From positions 248,001 through 312,000 of the forward strand of contig NZ_JANQJQ010000030.1 in the NCBI RefSeq assembly GCF_028281565.1: 64,000 nucleotides of DNA, written 5' to 3'. The notes beneath the pieces are model-generated. The model did no database searches. It saw nothing but the letters and a program-made list of their open reading frames with translations, and was not told the origin of the DNA. Shown here piece by piece: positions 1 to 8,369 of this stretch (positions are counted from its first letter, which is position 1; each line of letters starts with the position of its first letter). A program made the position numbers and the translations under genes. The DNA is from Seonamhaeicola sp. Lineage in GTDB: Bacteria; Bacteroidota; Bacteroidia; Flavobacteriales; Flavobacteriaceae.

Positions 1-67
1 CCACACCGGTCAAAGAAATTTCCTTTCCAATGGTTTTTTGTTTTACATCTGTATTTATTATTCCCAT
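1..67 (-). CDS. lpxC: LpxC (probably LpxC-FabZ fusion), N-terminal fragment
   Basis: The first 22 codons run off the window edge. Reading the minus strand from ATG at 65-67 gives [20 protein letters not shown] and onward. The segment KQKTIxxEISLxGVG is the usual N-terminus of UDP-3-O-acyl-GlcNAc deacetylase, the committed step of lipid A synthesis. In Bacteroidota this protein is normally fused to FabZ, which cannot be seen here. The start overlaps the end of lpxD by 10 nt, so the two are translationally coupled in one lipid A operon. The family call rests on a short stretch plus synteny. Confidence 0.75.
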   Translation of the reverse strand, partial: MGIINTDVKQKTIGKEISLTGV

Positions 68-1080
68 TTATTTTTTTCTAAATCATTAATATCTTTAACA
101 ATCTTAGGTAGGTTTTTAAAATGAACATACGATTTATTGTAATCCGAATAAGGTAAAGCCGGTGATCCCTGAAGCACTTCATTATCTTTTACATTTCTTA
201 TAATACCGGATTGTGCCTGTATCCTAACGTTATTTCCAATGGTAATATGCCCAACAATACCAACCTGGCCTCCTATTTGACAATTCTCACCTATTTTAGT
301 AGATCCGGCGATTCCGGTTTGTGCAGCTATGACGGTGTTTTTGCCAATCTCAACATTATGGGCAATTTGAATTTGATTATCTAACTTAACGCCTTTACGA
401 ATAATAGTTGAGCCCAATGTGGCTCTATCGATGGTAGTAGCAGCACCAATGTCAACAAAATCTTCTAAAATAACATTTCCTATTTGCGGCACTTTGTTGT
501 ACTCCCCTGCTTCATTAGGCGTAAAACCAAAACCATCGGCTCCAATGATAGCACCTGAATTAACAACACAATAGTTACCAATAACAGTTTCCGAATATAT
601 TTTAGCTCCAGAAAAGATCACCGAGTTATCTCCTATGGTAACGTTATCACCGATATACACATCCGGAAATATCTTGACGTTATGCCCTATGGATACATTA
701 TTACCTAAATAGGAAAACGCTCCTATATAAATATTGTCGCCATAGTTTGCGGTATCTGCTATAAAATTTGGTTCTTCAATACCAACCTTATTGTTTTTTA
801 CCTGGTTGTAGTATTCCAATAATTTTGAAAATGACTTATAGGCATCATCCACTTTAATTAATGTGGTGTCAATGTCATTTTCAGGAATAAAGTTCTTATT
901 TACAATGGCCACAGAGGCTTTTGTAGTATAAATATGCGATGTATATTTAGGATTCGCCAAAAAGGTCAAAGAACCTTCTGTTCCTTCTTCAATTTTAGAT
1001 AGCCTGGATACTTCTGCTTCTGGATTACCCACTACATCGCCTTCTAATATCCCTGCTATTTGTTGTGCTGTAAATTTCAC
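58..1080 (-). CDS. lpxD: UDP-3-O-(3-hydroxyacyl)glucosamine N-acyltransferase LpxD
   Basis: Adds the N-linked hydroxyacyl chain from acyl-ACP to UDP-3-O-acyl-glucosamine in lipid A synthesis, in the cytoplasm. The 340-residue length is normal. Residues about 20-95 form the LpxD-specific uridine-binding domain. Residues about 105-310 are left-handed beta-helix hexapeptide repeats ([24 protein letters not shown]). The catalytic histidine is H241 in QIAHNVEIG. The C-terminal helix holds the [15 protein letters not shown] segment. It overlaps lpxC by 10 nt downstream and has its own upstream -7 element at 1118-1125. Nothing is unusual. Confidence 0.96.
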   Translation of the reverse strand: MKFTAQQIAGILEGDVVGNPEAEVSRLSKIEEGTEGSLTFLANPKYTSHIYTTKASVAIVNKNFIPENDIDTTLIKVDDAYKSFSKLLEYYNQVKNNKVGIEEPNFIADTANYGDNIYIGAFSYLGNNVSIGHNVKIFPDVYIGDNVTIGDNSVIFSGAKIYSETVIGNYCVVNSGAIIGADGFGFTPNEAGEYNKVPQIGNVILEDFVDIGAATTIDRATLGSTIIRKGVKLDNQIQIAHNVEIGKNTVIAAQTGIAGSTKIGENCQIGGQVGIVGHITIGNNVRIQAQSGIIRNVKDNEVLQGSPALPYSDYNKSYVHFKNLPKIVKDINDLEKNKWE

Positions 1081-1117
1081 ACTAAGATAAAGTTTGTAGT
1101 TTTTCAGTTTAGTAGCG

Positions 1118-1125
1118 CAAAAATA
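1118..1125 (-). promoter_or_regulatory. Bacteroidota-type -7 element for lpxD
   Basis: The minus strand reads TATTTTTG, matching the Bacteroidota -7 consensus TAnnTTTG, about 38 nt upstream of the lpxD ATG. No clear -33 TTG is seen. It separates lpxD-lpxC transcription from the upstream HD gene, which ends 113 nt away. Confidence 0.5.
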
Positions 1126-1193
1126 GGAAAAATGTACTAAAGTTTTTCATACACCCTACCCTTATTGCTTTTTATTTAAAAGGAGGTTAAAAA

Positions 1194-2426
1194 CTAGTCG
1201 TTTAATTGTAAAAGCTCTTTTGGATAACATATGTAATACTTAGTGACCGGTTTTGATAATGCTTTTAAATTAAGATGGTCTGAAGCTTTAACAATGTCGG
1301 CAATTTTCCCTGACTTAAACAGGATGTTAATGCGTTTCTGTTTTAACTGGTATGCCTGATTGGATATATTACCTGTAAATACGAAATACGCCGCTTCCTC
1401 CCTTTCTATATTATAGGAAGCCATCAACACCTTAATATAACTTTCCAACTTATCATCTTTTATTTTTTTCTTTTTGACTTTTATTTTAAGTAAATTTCTA
1501 TTAACTATCATATTACTTAATTTACTCAAAACAAAATCATCGTCGTGTTGCCAGTGTTTCATGGCTGAAATGATATCATAGTCATCCAACTCTGAAAAAA
1601 CTTCTAAAGTCTCTTTTGTAAAATTCTCTATGGATATTTTATGATCTAAAAAATAGAGCAGCCCTTTACTGGCGTATAATTTGCGACCTTTTTCGTGTAG
1701 TTCTTTAGCGCGTTTTAATACCCTGATCAATAATTGTTCTGCGACCAAACCGGTTTTATGCAAATACACCTGCCAATACATTAAACGCCTGGCAACAATG
1801 AATTTCTCCACACTGTAAATGCCTTTTTCTTCAACAACCAATTCGTCATCTACCACATTTAACATGGTGATTAAACGTTCACTATTTATATTACCTTCCG
1901 CAACACCTGTATAGAAACTGTCTCTTTTTAAATAGTCGGCCCTATCCATATCTAACTGACCAGAAATTAGCTGGCACAAAAAATTTCTGTGATACTCCCC
2001 CTTAAATATTTTGATGGCAAGCGTTAAATTTGAGTTAAATTCTTCATTCAAACGCTCCATGAAAAGCAAGGAGATCTCTTCGTGGGACACATTGTCTACA
2101 ATACTATGTTCCATGGCATGGGAGAATGGCCCATGGCCAATATCATGCAACAAAATAGCAGCATAAAGAGCATTTTCTTCTTCATCGGAAATTGTAACTC
2201 CCTTAAAACGAAGTACATTAACCGCTTGCTGCATTAAATGCACACAACCTATGGCATGGTGAAACCTGGTGTGATGTGCTCCCGGATATACTAAATAAGA
2301 CATGCCCATTTGAGTAATTCGCCTCAATCTTTGGAAGTACCGATGTTGAATTAAATCGAAAATGAGGGAATTTGGAATCGTAATAAATCCGTAAATTGGG
2401 TCGTTTAATATTTTAAGTTTGTTCAA
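1194..2426 (-). CDS. HD superfamily phosphohydrolase (dGTPase-like)
   Basis: A 410-residue HD-domain protein of the YwfO/dNTPase-like family that normally hydrolyses nucleotides or cyclic nucleotides; the substrate is unknown. Metal ligands are visible: HHxxFHH around residues 51-57, HDIGHGPFSH at 94-103, and the later LDMDRADYLKRD block near 158-168. N-terminal IYGFITIP is typical of Bacteroidota members lying next to lpxD. It is divergent from porX across 61 bp and has its own -7 element at 2454-2461. No truncation. Confidence 0.88.
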   Translation of the reverse strand: MNKLKILNDPIYGFITIPNSLIFDLIQHRYFQRLRRITQMGMSYLVYPGAHHTRFHHAIGCVHLMQQAVNVLRFKGVTISDEEENALYAAILLHDIGHGPFSHAMEHSIVDNVSHEEISLLFMERLNEEFNSNLTLAIKIFKGEYHRNFLCQLISGQLDMDRADYLKRDSFYTGVAEGNINSERLITMLNVVDDELVVEEKGIYSVEKFIVARRLMYWQVYLHKTGLVAEQLLIRVLKRAKELHEKGRKLYASKGLLYFLDHKISIENFTKETLEVFSELDDYDIISAMKHWQHDDDFVLSKLSNMIVNRNLLKIKVKKKKIKDDKLESYIKVLMASYNIEREEAAYFVFTGNISNQAYQLKQKRINILFKSGKIADIVKASDHLNLKALSKPVTKYYICYPKELLQLND

Positions 2427-2453
2427 ACTTTAAAAGTTGTGGTTATCTACCCA

Positions 2454-2461
2454 CAAATATA
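2454..2461 (-). promoter_or_regulatory. -7 element for the HD phosphohydrolase gene
   Basis: The minus strand reads TATATTTG, a full match to TAnnTTTG, 28 nt upstream of the HD-gene ATG. It lies in the short divergent region shared with porX. Confidence 0.5.
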
Positions 2462-2487
2462 AGATTAACATTTAATAAAACGCCTTA

Positions 2488-4041
2488 ATGAATACGATAC
2501 AAATACTTTGGGTTGATGACGAAATAGACTTACTGAAACCCCATATTTTATTTTTAGAACAGCGCAATTATAAAGTCACCACCTGCCGAAGTGGCAGTGA
2601 TGCCATTGATATACTTGACGATACTAATTTTGATATTGTATTTTTAGATGAAAACATGCCCGGGTTAACCGGCCTGGAAACTTTGAATGAGATCAAAGAA
2701 AAGCAGGACACCCTACCTGTCGTCATGATTACCAAAAGTGAAGAGGAATATATCATGGAAGAAGCTATTGGCAACAAAATAGCGGATTATTTAATTAAGC
2801 CCGTAAATCCGAATCAGATATTATTAAGTTTAAAAAAGAACCTGGACCATTCCAGGTTGGTATCTGAAAAAACCACGTCTAACTACCAGCAGGAGTTCAG
2901 AAAAATTGCCATGGATATGGCTATGGTGAACTCATATGAAGCCTGGGTAGACCTATATCAAAAACTGATTTACTGGGAAATTCAGCTGGAAGACATTGAA
3001 GACACCGGTATGTTTGAGATATTGGAATCTCAGAAAACGGAGGCTAACATTCAATTTGGTAAGTTTATTGAAAAGAACTATCCAAACTGGTTTAAACCGC
3101 ATACTGATGCTCCCATTATGTCTCACACACTTTTTAAAGAGCGCGTGGTTCCGGAAATAAGTAAGGAGCAACCAACTGTTTTGGTGGTCATTGATAATTT
3201 GCGCTATGACCAGTGGAAAGTTTTTGAACCGGTCATTAATAACTATTACAAAAAGGAAAAAGAAGAAGCTTTTTACAGCATTCTTCCTTCGGCTACTCAA
3301 TATGCCAGGAATGCTATTTTTTCAGGGTTAATGCCAGGTGACATGCAGAAGTTGTATCCGCAATATTGGAAGAACGATACGGATGAAGGCGGGAAAAACC
3401 TCCATGAAGCCGATTTTCTGGACGCTCAAATGAAACGATTGGGATTAAATAATTTAAAATACGAATATCACAAAATAACCAACTTAAGGAACGGTAAAAA
3501 ACTAGCGGATAACTTTAAGACACTTAAAAAGAATGATCTAACGGTTATTGTCTATAATTTTGTTGATATGCTGTCGCATGCCAAAACCGAAATGGAAGTT
3601 GTAAAAGAGCTGGCCTCCAATGATAAAGCTTACAGGTCTTTAACCCTGAGCTGGTTTAAAAACTCACCGCTTTTAGAGATGATCCAGCACGCGCAACAAT
3701 TAGGATTTAAACTAATTTTAACAACAGACCACGGTACCATTAATGTAAAGAATCCATCAAAAGTTATAGGAGACAGGGACACCAGTTTGAATTTAAGATA
3801 CAAAACGGGACGCAGCCTGACCTACGATTCTAAAGATGTTTTAGAAGCCAGAAACCCTAAAGAACTGCATTTACCGTCTATAACTATGAGTAGTTCTTAT
3901 ATATTCGCGAAAGGCGATCTGTTTTTTGCCTACCCCAATAACTACAATCATTATGTTAGTTATTATAGAAATACCTATCAGCACGGTGGTGTGTCTTTAG
4001 AAGAAATGATCATTCCCTATGTGGTTTTTAGTCCTAAGTAG
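2488..4041 (+). CDS. porX: PorX, response regulator with alkaline-phosphatase-like output domain
   Basis: PorX controls type IX secretion genes with sensor kinase PorY and sigma factor SigP in Bacteroidota. The 517-residue protein has a receiver domain (1-125) with acidic pocket D10/D11, phospho-acceptor D54 in VFLDENMPG, and K103 in YLIKPVNP. A helical linker (about 125-200) follows. The C-terminal PglZ/AlkP-superfamily domain (about 205-517) has VVIDNLRYD, ILPSATQYARN and TTDHGT metal-site motifs, plus QHGGVSLEEMIIP at the end. Known PorX acts as a zinc phosphodiesterase on oligonucleotides. porY is not in the window. A single intact gene, divergent from the HD gene. Confidence 0.95.
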   Translation: MNTIQILWVDDEIDLLKPHILFLEQRNYKVTTCRSGSDAIDILDDTNFDIVFLDENMPGLTGLETLNEIKEKQDTLPVVMITKSEEEYIMEEAIGNKIADYLIKPVNPNQILLSLKKNLDHSRLVSEKTTSNYQQEFRKIAMDMAMVNSYEAWVDLYQKLIYWEIQLEDIEDTGMFEILESQKTEANIQFGKFIEKNYPNWFKPHTDAPIMSHTLFKERVVPEISKEQPTVLVVIDNLRYDQWKVFEPVINNYYKKEKEEAFYSILPSATQYARNAIFSGLMPGDMQKLYPQYWKNDTDEGGKNLHEADFLDAQMKRLGLNNLKYEYHKITNLRNGKKLADNFKTLKKNDLTVIVYNFVDMLSHAKTEMEVVKELASNDKAYRSLTLSWFKNSPLLEMIQHAQQLGFKLILTTDHGTINVKNPSKVIGDRDTSLNLRYKTGRSLTYDSKDVLEARNPKELHLPSITMSSSYIFAKGDLFFAYPNNYNHYVSYYRNTYQHGGVSLEEMIIPYVVFSPK

Positions 4042-4155
4042 GATGCTGGTATATATAATTTATAGCTCTCCTCTTAAAATTCAAGAGGGTAATGTGAGTC
4101 GGTTTCCAAAAGAAACACTGGAAGAAAGCAGCGTTTTATTTATTTAACCCTCCGA

Positions 4156-4200
4156 ATCCCGATTGACATCGGGATCCACCTCCCTTTAAAAAAAGGGAGG
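4156..4200. repeat. Double-hairpin intergenic repeat (REP-like)
   Basis: Two perfect 8-bp stems lie side by side. ATCCCGAT/ATCGGGAT closes a TGAC loop (4156-4175), and CCTCCCTT/AAGGGAGG closes a short A/T loop (4179-4200). The segment is more GC-rich than its surroundings and resembles dispersed intergenic repeats common in Flavobacteriia. A related stem, ATCCCGTT/AACGGGAT, is at 8286-8305. Dispersal in the genome cannot be shown from one window. It could also act as a transcript 3-prime end for porX. Confidence 0.5.
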
Positions 4201-4365
4201 AGCAGCTAAAAAGTTAATTATTGCGACAAAAAATAGCCATTAAAGAGGATTTAGAATGACAATTTCAGAACCTTTAAACAGTTTATAGTCAGACTAAATA
4301 ATCTATGTAACGCAAAAAACATCGATGAAATACACTTTTTTCTAGGTTTTTCAAAAATATATTCA

Positions 4366-4373
4366 TAATATTG
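4366..4373 (+). promoter_or_regulatory. Probable -7 element for tsaE
   Basis: TAATATTG matches TAnnTTTG with one mismatch. It lies 10-19 nt before the candidate TTG starts of tsaE, which implies a very short or absent leader. Confidence 0.35.
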
Positions 4374-4382
4374 CACTAAATA

Positions 4383-4814
4383 TTGTTCAGTTTGGAAAAA
4401 AACTATTCATTAGATCATGTAGATGCCGTTGCAAAAGAGATCGTTGAGAGCGTGACTAGCAAAACCATTTTCCTTTACGGAGTCATGGGTGTTGGTAAAA
4501 CCACCTTAATTAAATCTCTTGTTAAATGCCTGGGAAGTACCGATGAAGTTAGCAGTCCTACGTTTTCTATTGTTAATGAATATGAGGCCGGCGAGCAATT
4601 GATCTACCATTTTGATTTGTATAGGATCAACGATTTGGAAGAAGCATTTAACTTCGGAATTGAAGATTATTTATACACTGATAATTGGGTAATTGTAGAA
4701 TGGCCGGAACTGATTGAACAAATAGCCCCTGAACGATTCGACCGAATTGACATTGCCTTAAATGATGACAATTCCAGAACGTTAAAATTGAATTTTAAAC
4801 CAGAATTAACCTAA
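4383..4814 (+). CDS. tsaE: tRNA threonylcarbamoyladenosine biosynthesis ATPase TsaE
   Basis: TsaE (YjeE) is the ATPase partner of TsaB/TsaD in making t6A37 on ANN-decoding tRNAs. The 143-residue length is normal. Walker A is GVMGVGKTT at 33-41. The family blocks SSPTFSIVNEY (58-68), HFDLYR (76-81) and VIVEWPEL (103-110) are all present. The start is TTG. Position 4383 gives MFSLEKNYS; an in-frame TTG at 4392 gives MEKNYSLDH, which fits the usual N-terminus better. No ATG is available in either reading. Confidence 0.92.
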   Translation: MFSLEKNYSLDHVDAVAKEIVESVTSKTIFLYGVMGVGKTTLIKSLVKCLGSTDEVSSPTFSIVNEYEAGEQLIYHFDLYRINDLEEAFNFGIEDYLYTDNWVIVEWPELIEQIAPERFDRIDIALNDDNSRTLKLNFKPELT

Positions 4815-4962
4815 AAAAAGCCCGCTGAAAATAATGCTAAAAACCACTTAAAAGCTCACTGTTTTTGAAGTTTTACGGGAAAACCACATTGCAAAATTGA
4901 CGAAACAGTTCTTTTTAACATTTCTTTAACATTTCGCTGAATAGTACACCCTAGCCTTTAGT

Positions 4963-4970
4963 TAAATTTG
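4963..4970 (+). promoter_or_regulatory. -7 element upstream of the 48-codon exported peptide gene
   Basis: TAAATTTG fully matches TAnnTTTG and lies 29 nt before the ATG at 5000. It suggests that the small gene leads a transcript including the membrane-protein gene at 5085. Confidence 0.5.
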
Positions 4971-4999
4971 GGTAATTAATTAATTAAATCCCTTATAAA

Positions 5000-5146
5000 A
5001 TGAAAACTAAAAAGTACTTAATTGCGATAGCATTACTAGGAGGAATGTTATTTTTAGCACAGGCAGCTGACGCATTCAATCAAAATGGAGAACAAACCGC
5101 AAAAATTGACAAAAGAAAGGTTAAGATTCCAGGACAGCACCAATAA
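5000..5146 (+). CDS. Small exported peptide (48 aa), unknown function
   Basis: ATG at 5000 opens a 48-codon frame. It encodes a lysine-rich N-terminus (MKTKKY), a hydrophobic core (LIAIALLGGMLFLA) and a signal-peptidase-I-like site near AQAADA. A short basic tail ends at KIPGQHQ. It overlaps the next gene by 62 nt in another frame. A promoter element 29 nt upstream and the textbook signal peptide argue that it is translated. The mature part would be only about 23-25 residues. Function unknown. The alternative is an unexpressed chance frame. Confidence 0.5.
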   Translation: MKTKKYLIAIALLGGMLFLAQAADAFNQNGEQTAKIDKRKVKIPGQHQ

Positions 5147-5630
5147 GAAAAACCTTGTTCAAGGTAGTATTATAGCTACTTTTATTGCTATAACACCTTA
5201 TTTATTTACATTATGGAAAAGTGTTCCAGATCAAGCGACCTGGGACACTTTTTTTGGTTCAATAACTAGTAATTATTATGAAAGTGTTCAAGTTTTGGTC
5301 TGGACCTTAATGGGACAACTTATACCATTGGTTCTGTTGTTTGTTTGGGTTTTTACTAATAGACATTGGTGGTATCATGTTATTTTTGTGCCTATAGCCA
5401 TGTATGTCTACCATATAATTGAGATATTAAATGATGAAATTCTTTTTACCGAAACGAATCAAATATTATATCTATTACCTGTAATGGCGGTTATTATACC
5501 TTCCATTTACTTAATAAGAGCCAGAATTTTTAACAAAATAAATGAAGCCAGTAAGACTATGGAAGAATTAGAAGAGGAGTTCAAACTATCTCCAAAAAAC
5601 TTTTGGGCAAAAGTTAAAGATTATTTTTAG
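5085..5630 (+). CDS. Four-helix integral membrane protein, unknown function
   Basis: 181 residues. After a charged N-terminus come hydrophobic segments at about 26-45 (GSIIATFIAITPYLFTLW), 66-90 (VQVLVWTLMGQLIPLVLLFVW), 96-112 (WYHVIFVPIAMYVYHII) and 125-145 (ILYLLPVMAVIIPSIYLI). An acidic/basic cytoplasmic tail follows. Function not recognised. Its start codon lies inside the 48-codon exported peptide gene in another frame, so the two are probably coupled. Its stop overlaps the stop of the convergent receptor gene by 4 nt. Confidence 0.7.
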   Translation: MENKPQKLTKERLRFQDSTNKKNLVQGSIIATFIAITPYLFTLWKSVPDQATWDTFFGSITSNYYESVQVLVWTLMGQLIPLVLLFVWVFTNRHWWYHVIFVPIAMYVYHIIEILNDEILFTETNQILYLLPVMAVIIPSIYLIRARIFNKINEASKTMEELEEEFKLSPKNFWAKVKDYF

Positions 5631-8053
5631 TTTTCTCCGCTTCTTTCTAATCTATCTCGTTCTCTTAGATCAATAGTTTTGTTCTTAGTTTTCAATTTAG
5701 TATTCCCAAACTTATAATTAAAACCAATTGTAAAAAGCCTGTTTTCCATTCTAGATCTCATAAAAATATCCTGATTAAGATATTTGGTAGCTTGATTAAA
5801 GTTTTGAGTATTAAAAACATCTGTAACACCAATACTCAATGAGGCTTTATTATTCCAAAAACTCTTGCGCAAATTGATATCTAAACCCAACCTGTCACTA
5901 ATAATAGAAGGGCCGTCTGCTATAGGAGATATATACAACAATGATACATCTGCATTTAAGCTTTTATCTTTTAACAAAGAAAAGTAATTATTAATTTGAG
6001 TATATACAGACCATTTATCAGTAGTATTCAATTGATTGTTGCTTTCTAGACTTACATATCTATTATCATAATAAAACAAAGAGGATAACACATATAGATC
6101 CCAATCTTTGGCTATGGAACTGTATGTTGTAAAGTCAAACCCATACGAAATACTCCTGTCTATGTTGGTATTTACATATTTCAAAAGGTTGTCATCATTA
6201 TCCTGAAACACTATTTCAATAGCGGGATCATTTTCATAACGGTAATATAGTTCAAATGTATAGGTATTATTTAATGTATAGCCTAGTGTAAATACATTAT
6301 CTATCTGTGGTACTAATTTAGGATCACCAGTTATAAAAGAATTATCGTTTAAAAAGAACTTAAAGGGGTTCAACTGACTGTATCGAGGCCTGAAAATCCT
6401 CTTGCTATAATTGAAATAAACCTCATTATTATCATTGATCCTGTTTGTTATATAAACAGAAGGGAACAGTTTTAAATAATCATTATTATTCACCTCATTT
6501 GCTGAAAGGGAGTTGCCTTTAATATCTGTATATTCGGCTCGTAACCCGGCTTTTAAACTCCATTCGTTCCAATCTTTAGAATAACTCATATAAGCGGCAT
6601 AATTGGTTTCATCATATAGAAAGGTATCTGAATTTTGCAAATCCTCAACCCTGGTATCGCCTTCAAACGTATATTGTGTTAAAACACTCTCCGAATCGAT
6701 ATTGGATACCTTGGCTCCTGCTTCAAATACTGAAACGTCATCAATAGGCAACTCGTAATCTATCTGTCCTGCATTAAGCTTAATTACCTGGCTTGAAAAG
6801 GTTTGAAACCGGTTGTCCCTGATCAAACTTTGATCCGGAAATAAGTAATCCGTATCCACATTTTGAAAATCAGAATAATCATAATTGGTATGATGCATAC
6901 TTATAGATAACTGCTCCCCTGCCCTTTTAAATTTGTGAATATAGTCTAAAGTAAACGCCATGTTAAAAGATTCTAATACGGAACTATTAGCCGTATTGAA
7001 GGTAGAATCTAAAACTTTATCGGCACCAAATACTTCCGTTATAGAGTTGACATCCGTTTGAGAATGCTTTCGGGGTGCTATTAACATGTTGGTGGTAAAC
7101 CCTATACTATTTCTGGCATCAAATTCATAGTCAATATTAGCATTGATAGCGTTGTACCTGGACTCTATGGTTTTCCCATAATCCGTTTCCCAACTGCTAG
7201 TGTTTGAGCCATTATCAATAAAATTTACAAACTCATCTTTTTCCCTGAAATCTTTCCTGGGACTTACGTTATAATTTATATAGGTGCTAAGCTTTTTTGT
7301 TTTAAAAAAATGGCTGGTACCCAAAGCATATTTTGGGTACTCAAATCCCTGTTTGTAATTACCAAACACACTGCCATTATAACCGGCAATGATATTTTTA
7401 CTGGTAACTATATTTAAAACAGCACCACCTTCAGCATCATATTTGGCCGGTGGACTGGTGATCACCTCTACAGCTTTAATATTGTTTGCAGGGGTTGCTT
7501 CCAATAATTGTTGTACTTCTTCGGCGGATAAATACACCCGCCTGTCATTTAAATAAACCATGGGCGTAGCGTTCTTAACAGTTATACTACCATCATATAC
7601 TAACACGCCCGGGGTGTGTTTTAAAACATCCAGCACATTATTATTAGATAACGTAGAGTTCTCCACATTAAACACCAATCGGTCTACCATACGTGTTACA
7701 GTCGGTTTTTTGGCTACTACAGTGACGCCCTTAAGTGTTTCGACATTTTCTTTAAGAATGATGTTTTGAAGTTTGACGTTTGCCTTTATATCAAGGGGCA
7801 TTTCAATGGGTTCATAGCCTAAAAAAGTAACTTTAAGGATGTAATTAGACGCACTTAAGCCTTCTATTGTAAAACTACCGGAGTCATCAGTTGTTGTACC
7901 TGTGATAAGTACATCATTATCGAGCAATACCACGTTTGCAAAGGCCACAGGGTTGTTCTTTTCATCAAAAACACGGCCTTCTAAAACGAAATCTTGAGCA
8001 AAACAAGTTATAGAAAAGAATAAAAATGAGAGCGTTAATAATCTTTTAAACAT
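5627..8053 (-). CDS. TonB-dependent receptor-like outer-membrane beta-barrel protein
   Basis: 808 residues from ATG 8053. A signal peptide (MFKRLLTLSFLFFSITCFAQ) is followed by a CarboxypepD_reg-like beta-sandwich (about 22-105), a plug-like domain (about 115-215, with KHTPGVLVYDG), and an outer-membrane barrel resembling the OMP_b-brl_3 type to the C-terminus. The barrel ends in an unusual charged KTIDLRERDRLERSGEN tail rather than an aromatic residue. Substrate unknown, with no SusD partner adjacent. A start at 8077 adds MFVYTNYC but lies in the -7 element at 8071-8078, so 8053 is preferred. Confidence 0.88.
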   Translation of the reverse strand: MFKRLLTLSFLFFSITCFAQDFVLEGRVFDEKNNPVAFANVVLLDNDVLITGTTTDDSGSFTIEGLSASNYILKVTFLGYEPIEMPLDIKANVKLQNIILKENVETLKGVTVVAKKPTVTRMVDRLVFNVENSTLSNNNVLDVLKHTPGVLVYDGSITVKNATPMVYLNDRRVYLSAEEVQQLLEATPANNIKAVEVITSPPAKYDAEGGAVLNIVTSKNIIAGYNGSVFGNYKQGFEYPKYALGTSHFFKTKKLSTYINYNVSPRKDFREKDEFVNFIDNGSNTSSWETDYGKTIESRYNAINANIDYEFDARNSIGFTTNMLIAPRKHSQTDVNSITEVFGADKVLDSTFNTANSSVLESFNMAFTLDYIHKFKRAGEQLSISMHHTNYDYSDFQNVDTDYLFPDQSLIRDNRFQTFSSQVIKLNAGQIDYELPIDDVSVFEAGAKVSNIDSESVLTQYTFEGDTRVEDLQNSDTFLYDETNYAAYMSYSKDWNEWSLKAGLRAEYTDIKGNSLSANEVNNNDYLKLFPSVYITNRINDNNEVYFNYSKRIFRPRYSQLNPFKFFLNDNSFITGDPKLVPQIDNVFTLGYTLNNTYTFELYYRYENDPAIEIVFQDNDDNLLKYVNTNIDRSISYGFDFTTYSSIAKDWDLYVLSSLFYYDNRYVSLESNNQLNTTDKWSVYTQINNYFSLLKDKSLNADVSLLYISPIADGPSIISDRLGLDINLRKSFWNNKASLSIGVTDVFNTQNFNQATKYLNQDIFMRSRMENRLFTIGFNYKFGNTKLKTKNKTIDLRERDRLERSGEN

Positions 8054-8070
8054 ACAATAGTTTGTATATA

Positions 8071-8078
8071 CAAACATA
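8071..8078 (-). promoter_or_regulatory. -7 element for the outer-membrane receptor gene
   Basis: The minus strand reads TATGTTTG, a full match to TAnnTTTG, with the expected transcript start about 10 nt before ATG 8053. It rules against initiation at 8077. Confidence 0.5.
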
Positions 8079-8369
8079 ACATAATTTAATTAAAAAGCCC
8101 TATGGAAAAACCTCAGGGAATTTAATTAAAATTCCCACAGCCAAACATTTTCTACCAGATAACCAAATCAATTATTTTTTGGTTTTTATCAACATTAGAA
8201 AATTTATTTGTAATTTGATTTTTATTAGTGAAACTCTATTTTGAAAAGTTGCGAAGCAATACATTCAAAATGGCTAGTTAAACTAATCCCGTTGAAAAAC
8301 GGGATCTCAGATAAATTAGCTCAAAGCTCGCATTTTAAGCTTGTTGAGAAAATCATTAACTGAACCATT
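8079..8369. other. Gene-free divergent region with several hairpins, receptor gene / ald
   Basis: No coding frame. Visible structures are: GGGAATTT/AAATTCCC (8116-8136); ATTTTGAA/TTCAAAAT (8238-8271) enclosing a small TTGC-GAA-GCAA hairpin; ATCCCGTT-GAAA-AACGGGAT (8286-8305), a GNRA-capped perfect 8-bp stem; and CTCAA/TTGAG (8320-8348) with inner AAGC/GCTT. The last three sit just before ald and could form a structured leader or a dispersed repeat element. No named riboswitch fits. Confidence 0.4.

Larger units (their letters stand above)
4042..4382. other. Gene-free region between porX and tsaE
   Basis: 341 bp without a credible coding frame. It contains the double-hairpin repeat at 4156-4200 and, at the right edge, the tsaE promoter candidate. 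I see no RNA gene in the rest. Confidence 0.6.
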
